NCBI GenBank assembly: GCA_964413055.1
Contig: CAYPRB010000001.1
Coordinates: 186,001 to 250,000 of the forward strand
Direction: 5' to 3'
Length of the DNA: 64,000 nt
DNA from: UBA3102 sp964413055
Lineage (GTDB): Bacteria; Bacillota; Desulfotomaculia; Desulfotomaculales; Pelotomaculaceae
Shown here: in pieces, positions 42,244 to 51,025 of the stretch
Layout of the letters: the number at the start of each line of letters is the position of its first letter
Position numbering within the stretch: the first letter of the stretch is position 1
Notes under the pieces: generated by a model
Seen by the model: only the letters and a program-made list of their open reading frames with translations
Database searches by the model: none
Told to the model about the DNA's origin: nothing
Program-made: the position numbers and the translations under genes

Positions 42244-43974
42244 ATGATAACATTGACCATTGACAACCAGAAGATAGCGGTGGAAGAAGGAACCACGATT
42301 CTTCAGGCTGCTAAAAAGTTAGGCATAAATATTCCGACGCTTTGTTATTTGGAAGAAATTAATAAAATAGGGGCCTGCCGGATTTGCATCGTGGAGGTCG
42401 AAGGAGCAAAGGCTTTCGTGCCGAGCTGTGTGGCTCCGGTTGCCGAGGGTATGGTGGTCCGTACCAATACGCCGGCGGTCGTTAAAGCCCGTAAGCTGAT
42501 TCTCGAATTGATCCTTTCGGACCACCCGATGGAGTGTCTTACCTGCGTCCGGAACGGTAACTGCGAGTTGCAGGCTCTTGCCGAGCAATTCGGCATTAAG
42601 GAAGTTCGTTTTGACGGTGCAATAACAGAATATCCCATCGACGATTCCACACCGTCCATAATCAGGGATCCGCGCAAGTGTGTACTCTGCCGCCGCTGCA
42701 TTTCGGTGTGCAGCAATATCCAGACCGTCGGTGCTCTTACTGCCCAGGAGAGGGGTTTTGACAGCGTTATTGCCCCGGCGTTTAATGCCAAGCTGGCTGA
42801 CGTCGAATGCGTGCAGTGCGGCCAGTGCTCGCTGGTCTGCCCGACCGGGGCGATCCAGGAAAGAGATGATACCGATAAGGTTTGGGCGGCCCTGGCCGAT
42901 CCACAGAAATATGTGGTGGTGCAAACGGCACCGGCCACCAGGGTTCAGGTGGGTGAAACCTTGGGTATGGAGCCCGGCAGCATTGTTACCGGAAAGATGG
43001 TTGCCGGGTTAAGGCGCCTGGGATTTGACAAGGTTTTTGACACTGTCTTTACCGCCGACCTGACCATTATGGAAGAGGGCAACGAATTGCTTGAGCGGAT
43101 TAAGACCGGAGGCACCCTGCCCATGCTTACCTCCTGCAGTCCCGGCTGGGTTAAATTTGCCGAGCATTTTTATCCTGATTTGCTGCCTCATATTTCTACC
43201 TGCAAGTCGCCGCAGCAGATGTTCGGTCCCCTGGCCAAGACTTATTTTTCCGAGAAAGAGGACATTGACCCGGCAAATATCGTCTGCGTTTCGATCATGC
43301 CCTGCACGGCCAAGAAATTTGAGTCCGGCAGGCCGGAGATGAAAGACAGCGGTTACCAGGACGTTGACGTGGTACTCACCTCGCGGGAGTTGGGGCGTAT
43401 GTTTAAACAGGCCAATCTTAACCTGCCGGAACTGACGGAGGAAGAATACGATGCTCCGCTCGGTATCTCCACCGGTGCCGGTGAAATTTTCGGTGCTACC
43501 GGCGGTGTAATGGAAGCCGCGTTGCGTACGGTTTACGAAGTAGTTACCGGAAAAGAACTTCCGGATATTAATTTTAAAGAATGCCGGGGCCTTGACGGGG
43601 TTAAAGAAGCTACGGTTCAAGTCGGCGAGCTGCCGGTGAAAATCGCTATTGCCCACGGATTGGGCAATGCCCGGAAGGTGCTGGATAAAATCCGTGCCGG
43701 GGAAGCCGAACATCACTTTGTTGAAATTATGTGCTGCCCGGGCGGCTGTATCGGTGGCGGCGGTTCACCTATTCCGACCAACACGGAAATCCGCCGGAAA
43801 AGGATTGAAGCTACCTATATCGAAGATGAGCGCATGGTGCTGCGCAAGTCGCACGACAACCCGGCGGTTAAAGCCCTGTACGAAGAATTCCTGGAAAAAC
43901 CGCTCGGCCATAAGTCACATGAATTGCTGCACACTCACTATACCCCGAGAGGTTTGTGGCAGGAAGAAGAATAG
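42244..43974 (+). CDS. hydA: [FeFe] hydrogenase catalytic subunit HydA
   Basis: The catalytic subunit, 576 residues. The N-terminus has a plant-type [2Fe-2S] domain (about 1-75, Cys in TLCYLEEINKIGACRIC) and a His-Cys3 [4Fe-4S] site (DHPMECLTCVRNGNC). Two [4Fe-4S] motifs follow (CVLCRRCISVC and CVQCGQCSLVCPTGA). The H-cluster motifs are L1 TSCSPGWVKF near 295, L2 MPCTAKKFE near 352 and L3 MCCPGGCIGGGG near 496. The layout is that of the M3-type subunit found in trimeric NAD-linked hydrogenases. No maturation genes (hydE, hydF, hydG) are in the window. A strong terminator follows. Confidence 0.97.
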   Translation: MITLTIDNQKIAVEEGTTILQAAKKLGINIPTLCYLEEINKIGACRICIVEVEGAKAFVPSCVAPVAEGMVVRTNTPAVVKARKLILELILSDHPMECLTCVRNGNCELQALAEQFGIKEVRFDGAITEYPIDDSTPSIIRDPRKCVLCRRCISVCSNIQTVGALTAQERGFDSVIAPAFNAKLADVECVQCGQCSLVCPTGAIQERDDTDKVWAALADPQKYVVVQTAPATRVQVGETLGMEPGSIVTGKMVAGLRRLGFDKVFDTVFTADLTIMEEGNELLERIKTGGTLPMLTSCSPGWVKFAEHFYPDLLPHISTCKSPQQMFGPLAKTYFSEKEDIDPANIVCVSIMPCTAKKFESGRPEMKDSGYQDVDVVLTSRELGRMFKQANLNLPELTEEEYDAPLGISTGAGEIFGATGGVMEAALRTVYEVVTGKELPDINFKECRGLDGVKEATVQVGELPVKIAIAHGLGNARKVLDKIRAGEAEHHFVEIMCCPGGCIGGGGSPIPTNTEIRRKRIEATYIEDERMVLRKSHDNPAVKALYEEFLEKPLGHKSHELLHTHYTPRGLWQEEE

Positions 43975-44008
43975 GCAATACTGACAAAGTAATACTACCC
44001 TGGTTGTG

Positions 44009-44043
44009 AAACCCCCCGGAAAATAACCGGCGGGGTTTTTTTA
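44009..44043 (+). terminator. Terminator of the hydrogenase operon
   Basis: AACCCCCCGG pairs with CCGGCGGGGTT (one bulge) around a 6-7-base A-rich loop, followed by a run of T's to 44043. It closes the three-gene hydrogenase operon. Confidence 0.88.
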
Positions 44044-44156
44044 AAAATTATTGATCATTTTTATTTGAATAATTATGTCCGGTTGCGCAGAATATAAACT
44101 TATTACCAAAAAACCGGATTGATTAATTTATATAGTTGATGAGCGGGGGGTTGAGA

Positions 44157-45896
44157 TTGGTTAGCAACGGAAAAGATCTGCCCAGGGTGGCTTATTTCTG
44201 TATGGAATACGGCCTGAGTGACCGTTTGCCCATATATGCCGGAGGACTGGGGGTGTTGGCCGGAGATTATATTAAGGCTGCCCGGGAATTGAACCTGCCC
44301 GTGGTAGGGGTGGGAATTATTTGGAAGCAGGATTACACCCACCAATTTATCGGTGCTGATTTAAGACCTTACGATGTTTTTCCCAATATTGATTATAAAT
44401 TTCTTAAGGATACCGGGGTTAAAGTGGAGGTAAGGATCCAGGGTGAAAATGTGTTATGTAAGGTGCGTTTTACCAAACAATTCGGTAATATACCGCTGTA
44501 TCTTTTGGATACAAATTTCCCCGGCAGCACCCACGGGTGGATCACCAAACGCCTGTACGGCAGCAAACCCGCGGACCGGGTGGCGGCGGAAATGGTTCTC
44601 GGTATTGGTGGGGTGCGGGCGCTCAGGGCTTTGGGCATTCAGGCCGATGTTTATCATTTTAACGAGGGGCATGCGGCCCTGGCCGGGGTTGAGTTGGTCC
44701 GAGAAAAAATGCAGGGGCAGGGAATGTCTTTTGAAGACGCCTGGCAGGAAACCAGAAAACAGGTGGTTTTTACTACCCATACCCCGGTGGCGGCGGGTAA
44801 TGAATCTTTTGAACACCAGCTTTTGCGTAATTCAGGAGCTTATAACACCCTTAATTATAACCAGATGCAGGCCCTCGGGGGCGACCCGTTCAACATGACG
44901 GTTGCCGCCTTGCGACTTTCCCGGGTTACCAATGCGGTATCCCAAGCGCACGGCCGGACGGCCAAACAAATGTGGGCGCAAGTCGAACGGACTTCCCCGA
45001 TAATTGCGATTACCAACGGGGTGCATATCAATACCTGGCAGGACCGGGGAATCCGGGAAGCCTATGAAAATGGGAGTGACCTCTGGGAGCCGCATTTAAA
45101 TTTAAAGAGGAAATTGATTGACTACATTATGCGCCAGACCGGCGCCCGGTTGAATGAGAACGCGTTGTTGGTGGGTTTTGCCCGCCGGGCGGCACCGTAT
45201 AAGCGTAGTGACCTGCTTTTTAAAAACGAAGAAATAATTGCCCCGCTTTTACGGGAGAAAAAAATCCAACTGGTTTTTTCAGGAAAGGCACACCCCGATG
45301 ACAGCCGGGGAAAGGAAATAATCAGAGCCTTGATTAAAATGGACCGGAAATACCAGGACAGTATAGTTTTTTTGGAAAATTACAACCTGGAAGTAGCATG
45401 CCTGATGGTACAGGGCTGTGATGTTTGGCTGAACAACCCCAGGCGGCCGATGGAAGCCAGCGGGACTTCCGGCATGAAGGCCGCCGTCAACGGAGTGCTG
45501 AATTTGAGCGTCGTCGACGGTTGGGTCGGGGAGGGACTCCGGCACAGTGTCAACGGATGGGTGATTAACGAAATGGAGCAGGAAATTTCTGATTCCGAAC
45601 AAGATGAAGAGGACCTGAGAGAACTTTACCGGGTGCTGACGGATGAAGTTATACCGTTGTATTATGCTGCCGGCCGCAGCAGGTGGTTGGATATGATGCG
45701 GGCCAGTATCGATATGGCCCGGTGGCAGTTTTCTTCCCAACGGATGGTTCTGGAATATTATAACAAAATGTACCGGAAAGAAGCTTTGCCGGAGCAGGTA
45801 ACGGAACGTTTTCTTCCCGGCCGGGAGGTACCGGAACTAATATCGTGGGGAGAGTTTCAGGAAAATACTAATGTTTTTACCTATAAAAGAAATTAA
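44157..45896 (+). CDS. Alpha-glucan (glycogen) phosphorylase, short GT35 form
   Basis: A phosphorylase releasing glucose-1-phosphate from alpha-1,4-glucan, about 579 residues. It belongs to the shorter GT35 group typical of anaerobes and thermophiles. The TTG at 44157 has a GGGGGG tract 6 bases upstream; a TTG/ATG pair at 44136-44139 is possible. Features include AYFCMEYGLSDRLPIYAGGL, the VYHFNEGHAALAGVELV region and the PLP-lysine/phosphate region RRPMEASGTSGMKAAVNG. It suggests intracellular glycogen storage. No glycogen synthesis genes are in the window. Confidence 0.93.
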   Translation: MVSNGKDLPRVAYFCMEYGLSDRLPIYAGGLGVLAGDYIKAARELNLPVVGVGIIWKQDYTHQFIGADLRPYDVFPNIDYKFLKDTGVKVEVRIQGENVLCKVRFTKQFGNIPLYLLDTNFPGSTHGWITKRLYGSKPADRVAAEMVLGIGGVRALRALGIQADVYHFNEGHAALAGVELVREKMQGQGMSFEDAWQETRKQVVFTTHTPVAAGNESFEHQLLRNSGAYNTLNYNQMQALGGDPFNMTVAALRLSRVTNAVSQAHGRTAKQMWAQVERTSPIIAITNGVHINTWQDRGIREAYENGSDLWEPHLNLKRKLIDYIMRQTGARLNENALLVGFARRAAPYKRSDLLFKNEEIIAPLLREKKIQLVFSGKAHPDDSRGKEIIRALIKMDRKYQDSIVFLENYNLEVACLMVQGCDVWLNNPRRPMEASGTSGMKAAVNGVLNLSVVDGWVGEGLRHSVNGWVINEMEQEISDSEQDEEDLRELYRVLTDEVIPLYYAAGRSRWLDMMRASIDMARWQFSSQRMVLEYYNKMYRKEALPEQVTERFLPGREVPELISWGEFQENTNVFTYKRN

Positions 45897-45915
45897 TAAG
45901 TGTGACGCAGAGGTT

Positions 45916-46809
45916 TCAGACCATTTTTGAATAGACGTACATATCTTCAAAATCCCCGCCAATATTGCAATTATTGACTAATACTCCTTGAAATGCGTAA
46001 CCGGCACCCGCGAATACCCTGTTCATACCTGTAGAACTGCTGCGGGCGATGGTATAAAGGCACCGGATGCCTTCTTTTTTCAGACGTGTTTCCAGGAGAG
46101 AGAGGAGCAAACTCGCCAAACCGTGGCCTCTCCAACTGGGGAGCGTGGCGAAGTCCGTTAGTTCCGCGTTTTCTTCCGGACGGTTTATTTCGGCGGAAGC
46201 TGCGGCCACCGGTTGTTCATTATGCCAGGCCGCCAGGTAACAAACGTCGTTGTCCATGGTTTGCCTGAGATAGTCAGGAGCGAATACCGGGAAGGGGTAA
46301 GTAGTGTAGACCTTCCGGTATAACCGGGCCAGGGCGTCACTGTCTTCCTCCGCACCCCATTTCAGGGTAACTCCGGGTGGCACCTGCTTGGAGGTGCCAC
46401 CCGGGGGACCGGGTACCGGTTTAACGGAGTTTAGCCGGTGCCCGGTTTTTCCGCTGGACGGGGTTGCCCTCTGAGTATTCAAGTACATGGCAAAAATGTT
46501 TGCGGTCTCCCGGTTTTTAAAATATCCGGGAATTTTTGCTTCCAGCTTTAACCCGGCTTTGGTGAAAGCACGCGCCCACCTGGTACTCGATTTCAGCCAT
46601 ATTTTGTCCAGGCCGTATACCCCGGCTTTTTCTGCCAGTACCTGCGCCATTGTTTCCGCGCCGTTTTCTCCGGAGAGGTGGAATTCATAAACGGTCAGCC
46701 GCCGGTTGTACGGTGAAACCAAGACCCGGCATTTAAAATTCCGGCCCGTAACGGTTTCCCATTGGTCCCGGCCTGCCGGCGTGTCCGGTTCTTTTTTGTC
46801 AGGAGCCAT
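45916..46809 (-). CDS. ablB: Beta-lysine N6-acetyltransferase AblB
   Basis: A GNAT acetyltransferase of 297 residues that acetylates beta-lysine to the compatible solute N-epsilon-acetyl-beta-lysine. The C-terminal GNAT core has DFATLPSWRGHGLASLLLSL (acetyl-CoA loop) and YTIARSSSTGMNRVFAGAGY. The N-terminal half has QVLAEKAGVYGLDKIWLKSS, as in this family. The ATG at 46809 lies within the last codons of ablA with AAGGGTGAAG before it, so it is coupled to ablA. Its pairing with lysine 2,3-aminomutase supports the assignment. Confidence 0.9.
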   Translation of the reverse strand: MAPDKKEPDTPAGRDQWETVTGRNFKCRVLVSPYNRRLTVYEFHLSGENGAETMAQVLAEKAGVYGLDKIWLKSSTRWARAFTKAGLKLEAKIPGYFKNRETANIFAMYLNTQRATPSSGKTGHRLNSVKPVPGPPGGTSKQVPPGVTLKWGAEEDSDALARLYRKVYTTYPFPVFAPDYLRQTMDNDVCYLAAWHNEQPVAAASAEINRPEENAELTDFATLPSWRGHGLASLLLSLLETRLKKEGIRCLYTIARSSSTGMNRVFAGAGYAFQGVLVNNCNIGGDFEDMYVYSKMV

Positions 46810-48082
46810 GCGCTTCACCCTTAATTACGCGCAAACGTTCCTGGCGGCGGTTTCCTTCCGGTATCAGGCTGATGGTATCGTCATCCGGGTCCACTAATTT
46901 TTGCAGGCCCACCGGTTCTTGTTTTACGTTATCTTCCGGGCATGAATCACAGGTCTCAAGGCATGCGGAGTCGTATTTGTCCGGTTCCTCGTAGACGCAG
47001 ATAACACCTTCATAATTGCGTAAAATTACTTTGGAACTGCTCATGGACAGCTGGTAATTGGGCAGCACGGGAATTTTACCGCCGCCTCCGGGGGCGTCCA
47101 CCACATAGGTCGGTACCGCTAGGCCGGAGGTGTGTCCGATTAAGGATTCCATGATCTCCACTCCTTTGGCCACCTTGGTACGGAAATGCTCAATACCCCG
47201 GGACAGATCGCACTGGTACAGATAATAAGGGCGCACCCGGTTTTTCACCAGCAGGTGGACCAGTTTTTTCATGGTCCGGTGGCAGTCGTTAACGCCCCGC
47301 AGCAGCACCGTTTGATTTCCCAGGGGGATGCCGGCGTCGGCCAGTTTTGACAGGGCCGCCGTGGATTCGGAGGTAAATTCCCGGGGGTGGTTGAAATGGG
47401 TATTAATCCATACCGGATGGTATTTTTTCAACCTTGCTACCAGGTCACCGGTTATCCGCTGCGGCAGTACCACCGGGGTGCGGGTTCCGATCCGGATTAT
47501 TTCGACATGCGGAATCGCTCTTATTTTGCGCAAAATTTGCTCCAGGTATGAATCTGATAACATCAAGGGGTCGCCGCCGGACAACAGGACATCACGAATC
47601 TCAGGGTGTGATTTAATGTATTCGATCCCGCGATCAATATCCTGGCCGGTAATTATTCGTTTACGGTCACCGACTTTCCGTTTCCGGGTACAGTGCCGGC
47701 AGTACAGGGAACACTCATGCGTAACCAGAAGCAGTACCCGGTCGGGGTAACGGTGCGTCAATCCCGGTACGGGTGCATCGGCATCCTCATGCAGCGGGTC
47801 ATCCATATCACCGCGGCCTGCTATTAACTCCCGGTGACTGGGGATACACTGCATGCGAATGGGACAACCGGGATTTTCCTTACTGATTAGCGAAGCGTAA
47901 TACGGGGTTACCGACATGGGGAAAACGTCACCGGCTTTTTTAATATTCTCTTTTTCTTTTTCGGTAAGATTAATATAAGCGGTCAATTCCTCCACCGTTT
48001 TAATGCGGTGTTTCATTTGCCACCGCCAATTCGACCAGTCGTTGTTGTGTTTGTATTTAAGAGGCAAGATTTTTGCACTCAT
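46799..48082 (-). CDS. ablA: Lysine 2,3-aminomutase AblA (KamA)
   Basis: A radical SAM, PLP-dependent enzyme converting L-alpha-lysine to L-beta-lysine, about 427 residues. The radical SAM motif CSLYCRHCTRKRKVG lies near residue 135. Other segments are VLLSGGDPLMLSD and YQCDLSRGIEHFRTKVAKG, the latter near the PLP and substrate sites. A Cys-rich C-terminus (CLETCDSCPEDN) could bind zinc. The ATG at 48082 follows AGGAGGGACTAGC. In-frame codons further upstream overlap the riboswitch and are rejected. It is the first gene of the ablAB osmolyte operon. Confidence 0.94.
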   Translation of the reverse strand: MSAKILPLKYKHNNDWSNWRWQMKHRIKTVEELTAYINLTEKEKENIKKAGDVFPMSVTPYYASLISKENPGCPIRMQCIPSHRELIAGRGDMDDPLHEDADAPVPGLTHRYPDRVLLLVTHECSLYCRHCTRKRKVGDRKRIITGQDIDRGIEYIKSHPEIRDVLLSGGDPLMLSDSYLEQILRKIRAIPHVEIIRIGTRTPVVLPQRITGDLVARLKKYHPVWINTHFNHPREFTSESTAALSKLADAGIPLGNQTVLLRGVNDCHRTMKKLVHLLVKNRVRPYYLYQCDLSRGIEHFRTKVAKGVEIMESLIGHTSGLAVPTYVVDAPGGGGKIPVLPNYQLSMSSSKVILRNYEGVICVYEEPDKYDSACLETCDSCPEDNVKQEPVGLQKLVDPDDDTISLIPEGNRRQERLRVIKGEAHGS

Positions 48083-48125
48083 GTTTGCTAGTCCCTCCTG
48101 TCTGTTTTTCCATTCTCTGAGGTCA

Positions 48126-48153
48126 AATAAAATTTGCCGGGAAGACCCGGCAA
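48126..48153 (-). terminator. Terminator hairpin of the riboswitch expression platform
   Basis: On the - strand TTGCCGGG/CCCGGCAA forms a perfect 8-bp stem with a 4-base loop, followed by ATTTTATTT. It sits between the aptamer and the ablA start, which makes it the likely OFF structure of the riboswitch. Confidence 0.85.
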
Positions 48154-48171
48154 TTGCAATAATGCCCATTC

Positions 48172-48307
48172 TTCCCCGCACGCCTGCGAAGTTAGCTGAC
48201 GGATTCGGGCCAAGGGTAGCCCTACGAATCATTGGCCGGAAAGCTTCTGATTCGATTCACCCCGGAAAAATTGGGTCCCCCGCTCTTCCTTTAAGGAAGA
48301 TTCGGCG
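48172..48307 (-). ncRNA. Cyclic-di-AMP riboswitch (ydaO/yuaA type) upstream of ablA
   Basis: Read on the - strand, the leader shows the conserved blocks of the ydaO-type aptamer in order: CGCCGAATC, AGAGCGGGGGACCCA, GGGGTGAATC, TAGGGCTACCC and CCCGAATCCGTCAGCTAAC, ending TTCGCAGGCGTGC. It is followed by a terminator hairpin and then ablA. The family is an OFF switch: c-di-AMP binding favours termination. Here it would shut down synthesis of the osmolyte N-acetyl-beta-lysine when c-di-AMP is high. Boundaries are approximate. Confidence 0.92.
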
Positions 48308-48343
48308 TTAACAGAACGGCTGATATTTATATCATTTGTTTTA

Positions 48344-48372
48344 ATATTAAATGATGCCCAGTTATAAGTCAA
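48344..48372 (-). promoter_or_regulatory. Sigma-A promoter of the ablAB transcript
   Basis: On the - strand TTGACT (48372-48367) and TAATAT (48349-48344) are separated by 17 bases. Transcription would start near 48337, about 30 bases before the first conserved riboswitch block. Confidence 0.75.
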
Positions 48373-48575
48373 ACTGCAAAAAAGGTGCCATGTCATGATA
48401 AGTAGAGGCATAGCGCCGGATAATAGTTTTAGTAAACAATTATCATATTCATACCTGATTATGGTGCGATTATTTAAGAAACACTTATTTTAGTAGGAAA
48501 CGCAAAATTTTTATGATATATTATAGTTTAGTATCGGTAGTTTGCCGGAGTAATTGTGAGGTGTGAATTTTCGAA

Positions 48576-49775
48576 ATGCAGCCGGAAATGCTTTTGATGG
48601 GGTTTAAAGAGTGGTTAACCTCCAACATGTACGGTTTTTTAATTGACCTGGCGTTATCCGGGGTGGTCCTCGCCGTTACTTATGTCTTGATAAAAATCTT
48701 TAACCGGTTGTTGGAACGGATGCTGAGTGACGACCGTTACGGTGGTACAGAACCGGACGGTGCCCCGGAAGGAAAGACTGTGGTTTCCGGCAGCTTTATC
48801 CGCTCGGTAAGGATACTGCTGCAGACGCTGCTCCTTTACGGGGGGTATTTTATGGCGGCGGTAGTTATTCTGGAAATATTCGACTTTACTATCATAGCGC
48901 CGGACGATTTAAAATCACTGGGGACCAAAGCGCTTAAAATTATCATTGTCCTGGTGGGGGCGAAACTGGCCGTAAATTTCGGTCAACTGGCGGTAAAGCA
49001 TGTTTTTGAAAAACAAGAAATTGACGATGGGTTGATGACCACGCGCCGGTCCCAAACCCTGGAAGGGTTGCTGCGCAGCACCCTAACCTACGTGATATTT
49101 TTTATTGCCGGTTTAACGATCCTGCAAATTTTTAACGTGAATACCAGCGCTATTCTTGCCGGCGCCGGCATTTTGGGTTTGGCGGTGGGGTTTGGCGCGC
49201 AAAACCTGGTTAGAGACATAATCAGCGGTTTTTTTATTTTGTTTGAAGATCAGTTCAGTGTTGGTGATTACGTGGAGGCCGGCGGGGTGGTCGGTACGGT
49301 GGAGGAAATAGGCCTCCGCACCTGTAAAATACGCCAGTGGACCGGTCAACTGGACGTTATCCCCAACGGGGAAATCACCAGGGTGACCAATTACAACCGG
49401 GGGCAGATGCTGGCTATAGTAATGGTGGGTATTGCTTACGAAGAGGATATTGACCGGGCCATTACCGTGTTGGAGCAGGAGTGCGTACAGGCCTACCGGG
49501 ACATCAAGGCCATTCTGGATGTACCCAGAGTGCACGGGGTTACGGAACTTGCCGATTCGTCGGTGAATATCAGGACGGTTGCTCCGGCCCAGCCTGAACA
49601 ATACTGGGCCGTAGAGCGGGAACTGCGCCGGCGTTTCAAGTACGCCTTGGACCGGGCCGGTATCGAGATTCCCTATCCGAGGCGGGTATTGTACCAGCGG
49701 GATGAGGAAAATCAAAAAAGTCCCCACGGTCAAGCCGAAATAGAAGAGGGTTTTGGGGAACCGGGTACCGGTTAA
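48576..49775 (+). CDS. MscS-family mechanosensitive ion channel
   Basis: A small-conductance mechanosensitive channel protein of 399 residues. Several N-terminal membrane segments precede the pore helix and beta domain. The family region runs through TSAILAGAGILGLAVGFGAQ, NLVRDIISGFFILFEDQFSV and GVVGTVEEIGLRTCKIRQW. An unusual hydrophilic loop (about 45-65, DDRYGGTEPDGAPEGK) separates the first two hydrophobic segments. It protects against osmotic downshock. It is divergent from the c-di-AMP-controlled ablAB operon and is the third osmotic gene of the neighbourhood. A terminator follows. Confidence 0.93.
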   Translation: MQPEMLLMGFKEWLTSNMYGFLIDLALSGVVLAVTYVLIKIFNRLLERMLSDDRYGGTEPDGAPEGKTVVSGSFIRSVRILLQTLLLYGGYFMAAVVILEIFDFTIIAPDDLKSLGTKALKIIIVLVGAKLAVNFGQLAVKHVFEKQEIDDGLMTTRRSQTLEGLLRSTLTYVIFFIAGLTILQIFNVNTSAILAGAGILGLAVGFGAQNLVRDIISGFFILFEDQFSVGDYVEAGGVVGTVEEIGLRTCKIRQWTGQLDVIPNGEITRVTNYNRGQMLAIVMVGIAYEEDIDRAITVLEQECVQAYRDIKAILDVPRVHGVTELADSSVNIRTVAPAQPEQYWAVERELRRRFKYALDRAGIEIPYPRRVLYQRDEENQKSPHGQAEIEEGFGEPGTG

Positions 49776-49867
49776 GCCGGTAGTAAAAAACATTAGGATT
49801 ATAAGTATAGGGTGTATAAAATCGCCGGGTTGTGGTAATGCTGATCCTGTATGCCACTTTGTTCACG

Positions 49868-49893
49868 CCCTGCTCCCCGGAGCGGGGTTTTTT
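49868..49893 (+). terminator. Terminator downstream of the MscS gene
   Basis: CCCTGCTCC and GGAGCGGGG form a 9-bp stem (one T-G pair) with a 2-base loop and a TTTTTT tail. It lies about 95 bases after the stop codon. Confidence 0.8.
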
Positions 49894-49910
49894 GTTCGTT
49901 TAGCAAATTA

Positions 49911-50135
49911 TGCTTTGCGAAAGTTGTGGATAAATGACCTGTGGGCTTACGTTAGCGGCGATTTTGAGCCCTTATTAAAAGAGCGAGTGCGATCGAGGAT
50001 AAGCGAGGGAACTGTTTGAGGCGCAAAGCGCCGAGTTTGACCGAGCCCGAGAGCGAACGAGCTCGGACAATTTTAAGGGGCGAACATGAGCCGCGTTGTA
50101 AGCCCACAGGTCGCCGAAGCGAATTTGTTCTTTAG
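49911..50135. repeat. MITE-like element with 15-bp perfect inverted repeats
   Basis: GACCTGTGGGCTTAC (49936-49950) is exactly inverted as GTAAGCCCACAGGTC (50098-50112). Imperfect complementarity continues about 20 bases outward on both sides. The interior carries GGCGC-AAA-GCGCC (50020-50032) and CCGAGC/GCTCGG (50041-50066) hairpins and repeated GAGCGAG-like words, but no gene. The length of about 225 bases, terminal inverted repeats and lack of coding capacity suggest a non-autonomous mobile element or a structured RNA. It fills most of the 414-base gap between the MscS and superoxide dismutase genes. No target-site duplication could be assigned. Confidence 0.55.
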
Positions 50136-50189
50136 AGAAAAAATGCATTTGATGCCACGATACTAGACGAAGTTGAGTAAGCGATATTG

Positions 50190-50831
50190 TTATCTTACCG
50201 GTATCTGGGCCTGTAGGGCCCCCAGCAGTCTTTTCTCGACCTGGTACCAGTTTACCAACCGCCACCAGGAGTTGACGTAATCATCCCGGCGGTACTGGTA
50301 ATCAAGATAATAGGCATGTTCCCACACGTCCAGTACCAGTACGGGGATACTGCCCCATTGGGTAAAGTGCTCGTGCTTTTCAGCAGTTAAAATCTCCAGG
50401 TGATTCCAGGCCGTTTGCCAGGCCAGGATTGACCAGCCGGAAGCGGCGATATTTTTTGCCGCGGCGCTGAATTGTTCCTGGAAGGCGCCAAAGCTGCCGA
50501 AATAATGGTCTATCTGCCGCCTGGTCCGGGGGCCGGGGAGCCCGCCGCTTCCGGCTGGCGCCATAACGGTCCAGTAGATGCTGTGCAGCAGGTGTCCGGA
50601 ACCGTGGTAGGCCAGTTCACGCTCCCGGTGCCTGATCAGCGGGAAGTTTCTTTGCCGTCTTGATTCCACCAGCTTTAATTCGGCTTCATTAAGGCCTTCC
50701 ACGTAGGACCGGTGGTGGCGGTCATGGTGTATTTGCAGGGTAGTGGCACTGATTACCGGTTCCAGGGCGTGGTAGGGGTAGGGCAGCGGCGGCAGCCGGT
50801 GACCGCCGGGTGGTACCATATAACCAGTCAT
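50190..50831 (-). CDS. Fe/Mn superoxide dismutase
   Basis: Superoxide dismutase of 213 residues. The N-terminal helical hairpin has PLPYPYHALEPVISATTLQI and HHDRHHRSYVEGLNEAE (first metal His). HGSGHLLHSIYW carries the second His, and VLDVWEHAYYLDYQYRRDDY carries the Asp and His ligands. The N-terminus has a short extra proline/glycine stretch. Whether it uses Fe or Mn cannot be judged reliably. It is a normal oxidative-stress defence in sporeforming anaerobes. Confidence 0.92.
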   Translation of the reverse strand: MTGYMVPPGGHRLPPLPYPYHALEPVISATTLQIHHDRHHRSYVEGLNEAELKLVESRRQRNFPLIRHRERELAYHGSGHLLHSIYWTVMAPAGSGGLPGPRTRRQIDHYFGSFGAFQEQFSAAAKNIAASGWSILAWQTAWNHLEILTAEKHEHFTQWGSIPVLVLDVWEHAYYLDYQYRRDDYVNSWWRLVNWYQVEKRLLGALQAQIPVR

Positions 50832-51025
50832 GATGTTGACACTCCTTAAGGATATTTATCGGTATTTTTTGGTATCAGCTTATGCTTCAGCTTTAGTTTC
50901 GGGTACTGTTTTGATAAAGTGCAGACGCGAAAAAGATGGCTGGGGCCGGGCATAATTTTGGATTTGGCGGGCAAGCTTATTGGTACAGGAAACTTCTGTT
51001 ATTAAAGAAATAACGGGTGGGATAT

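Noticed and set aside
42319..42938. Two frames of about 200 codons on - opposite hydA
   Set aside because: They are shadows of the conserved Fe-S domain coding sequence, without a start signal.
43009..43716. 235-codon - strand frame opposite hydA
   Set aside because: It is complementary to the H-cluster domain coding sequence, with no independent support.
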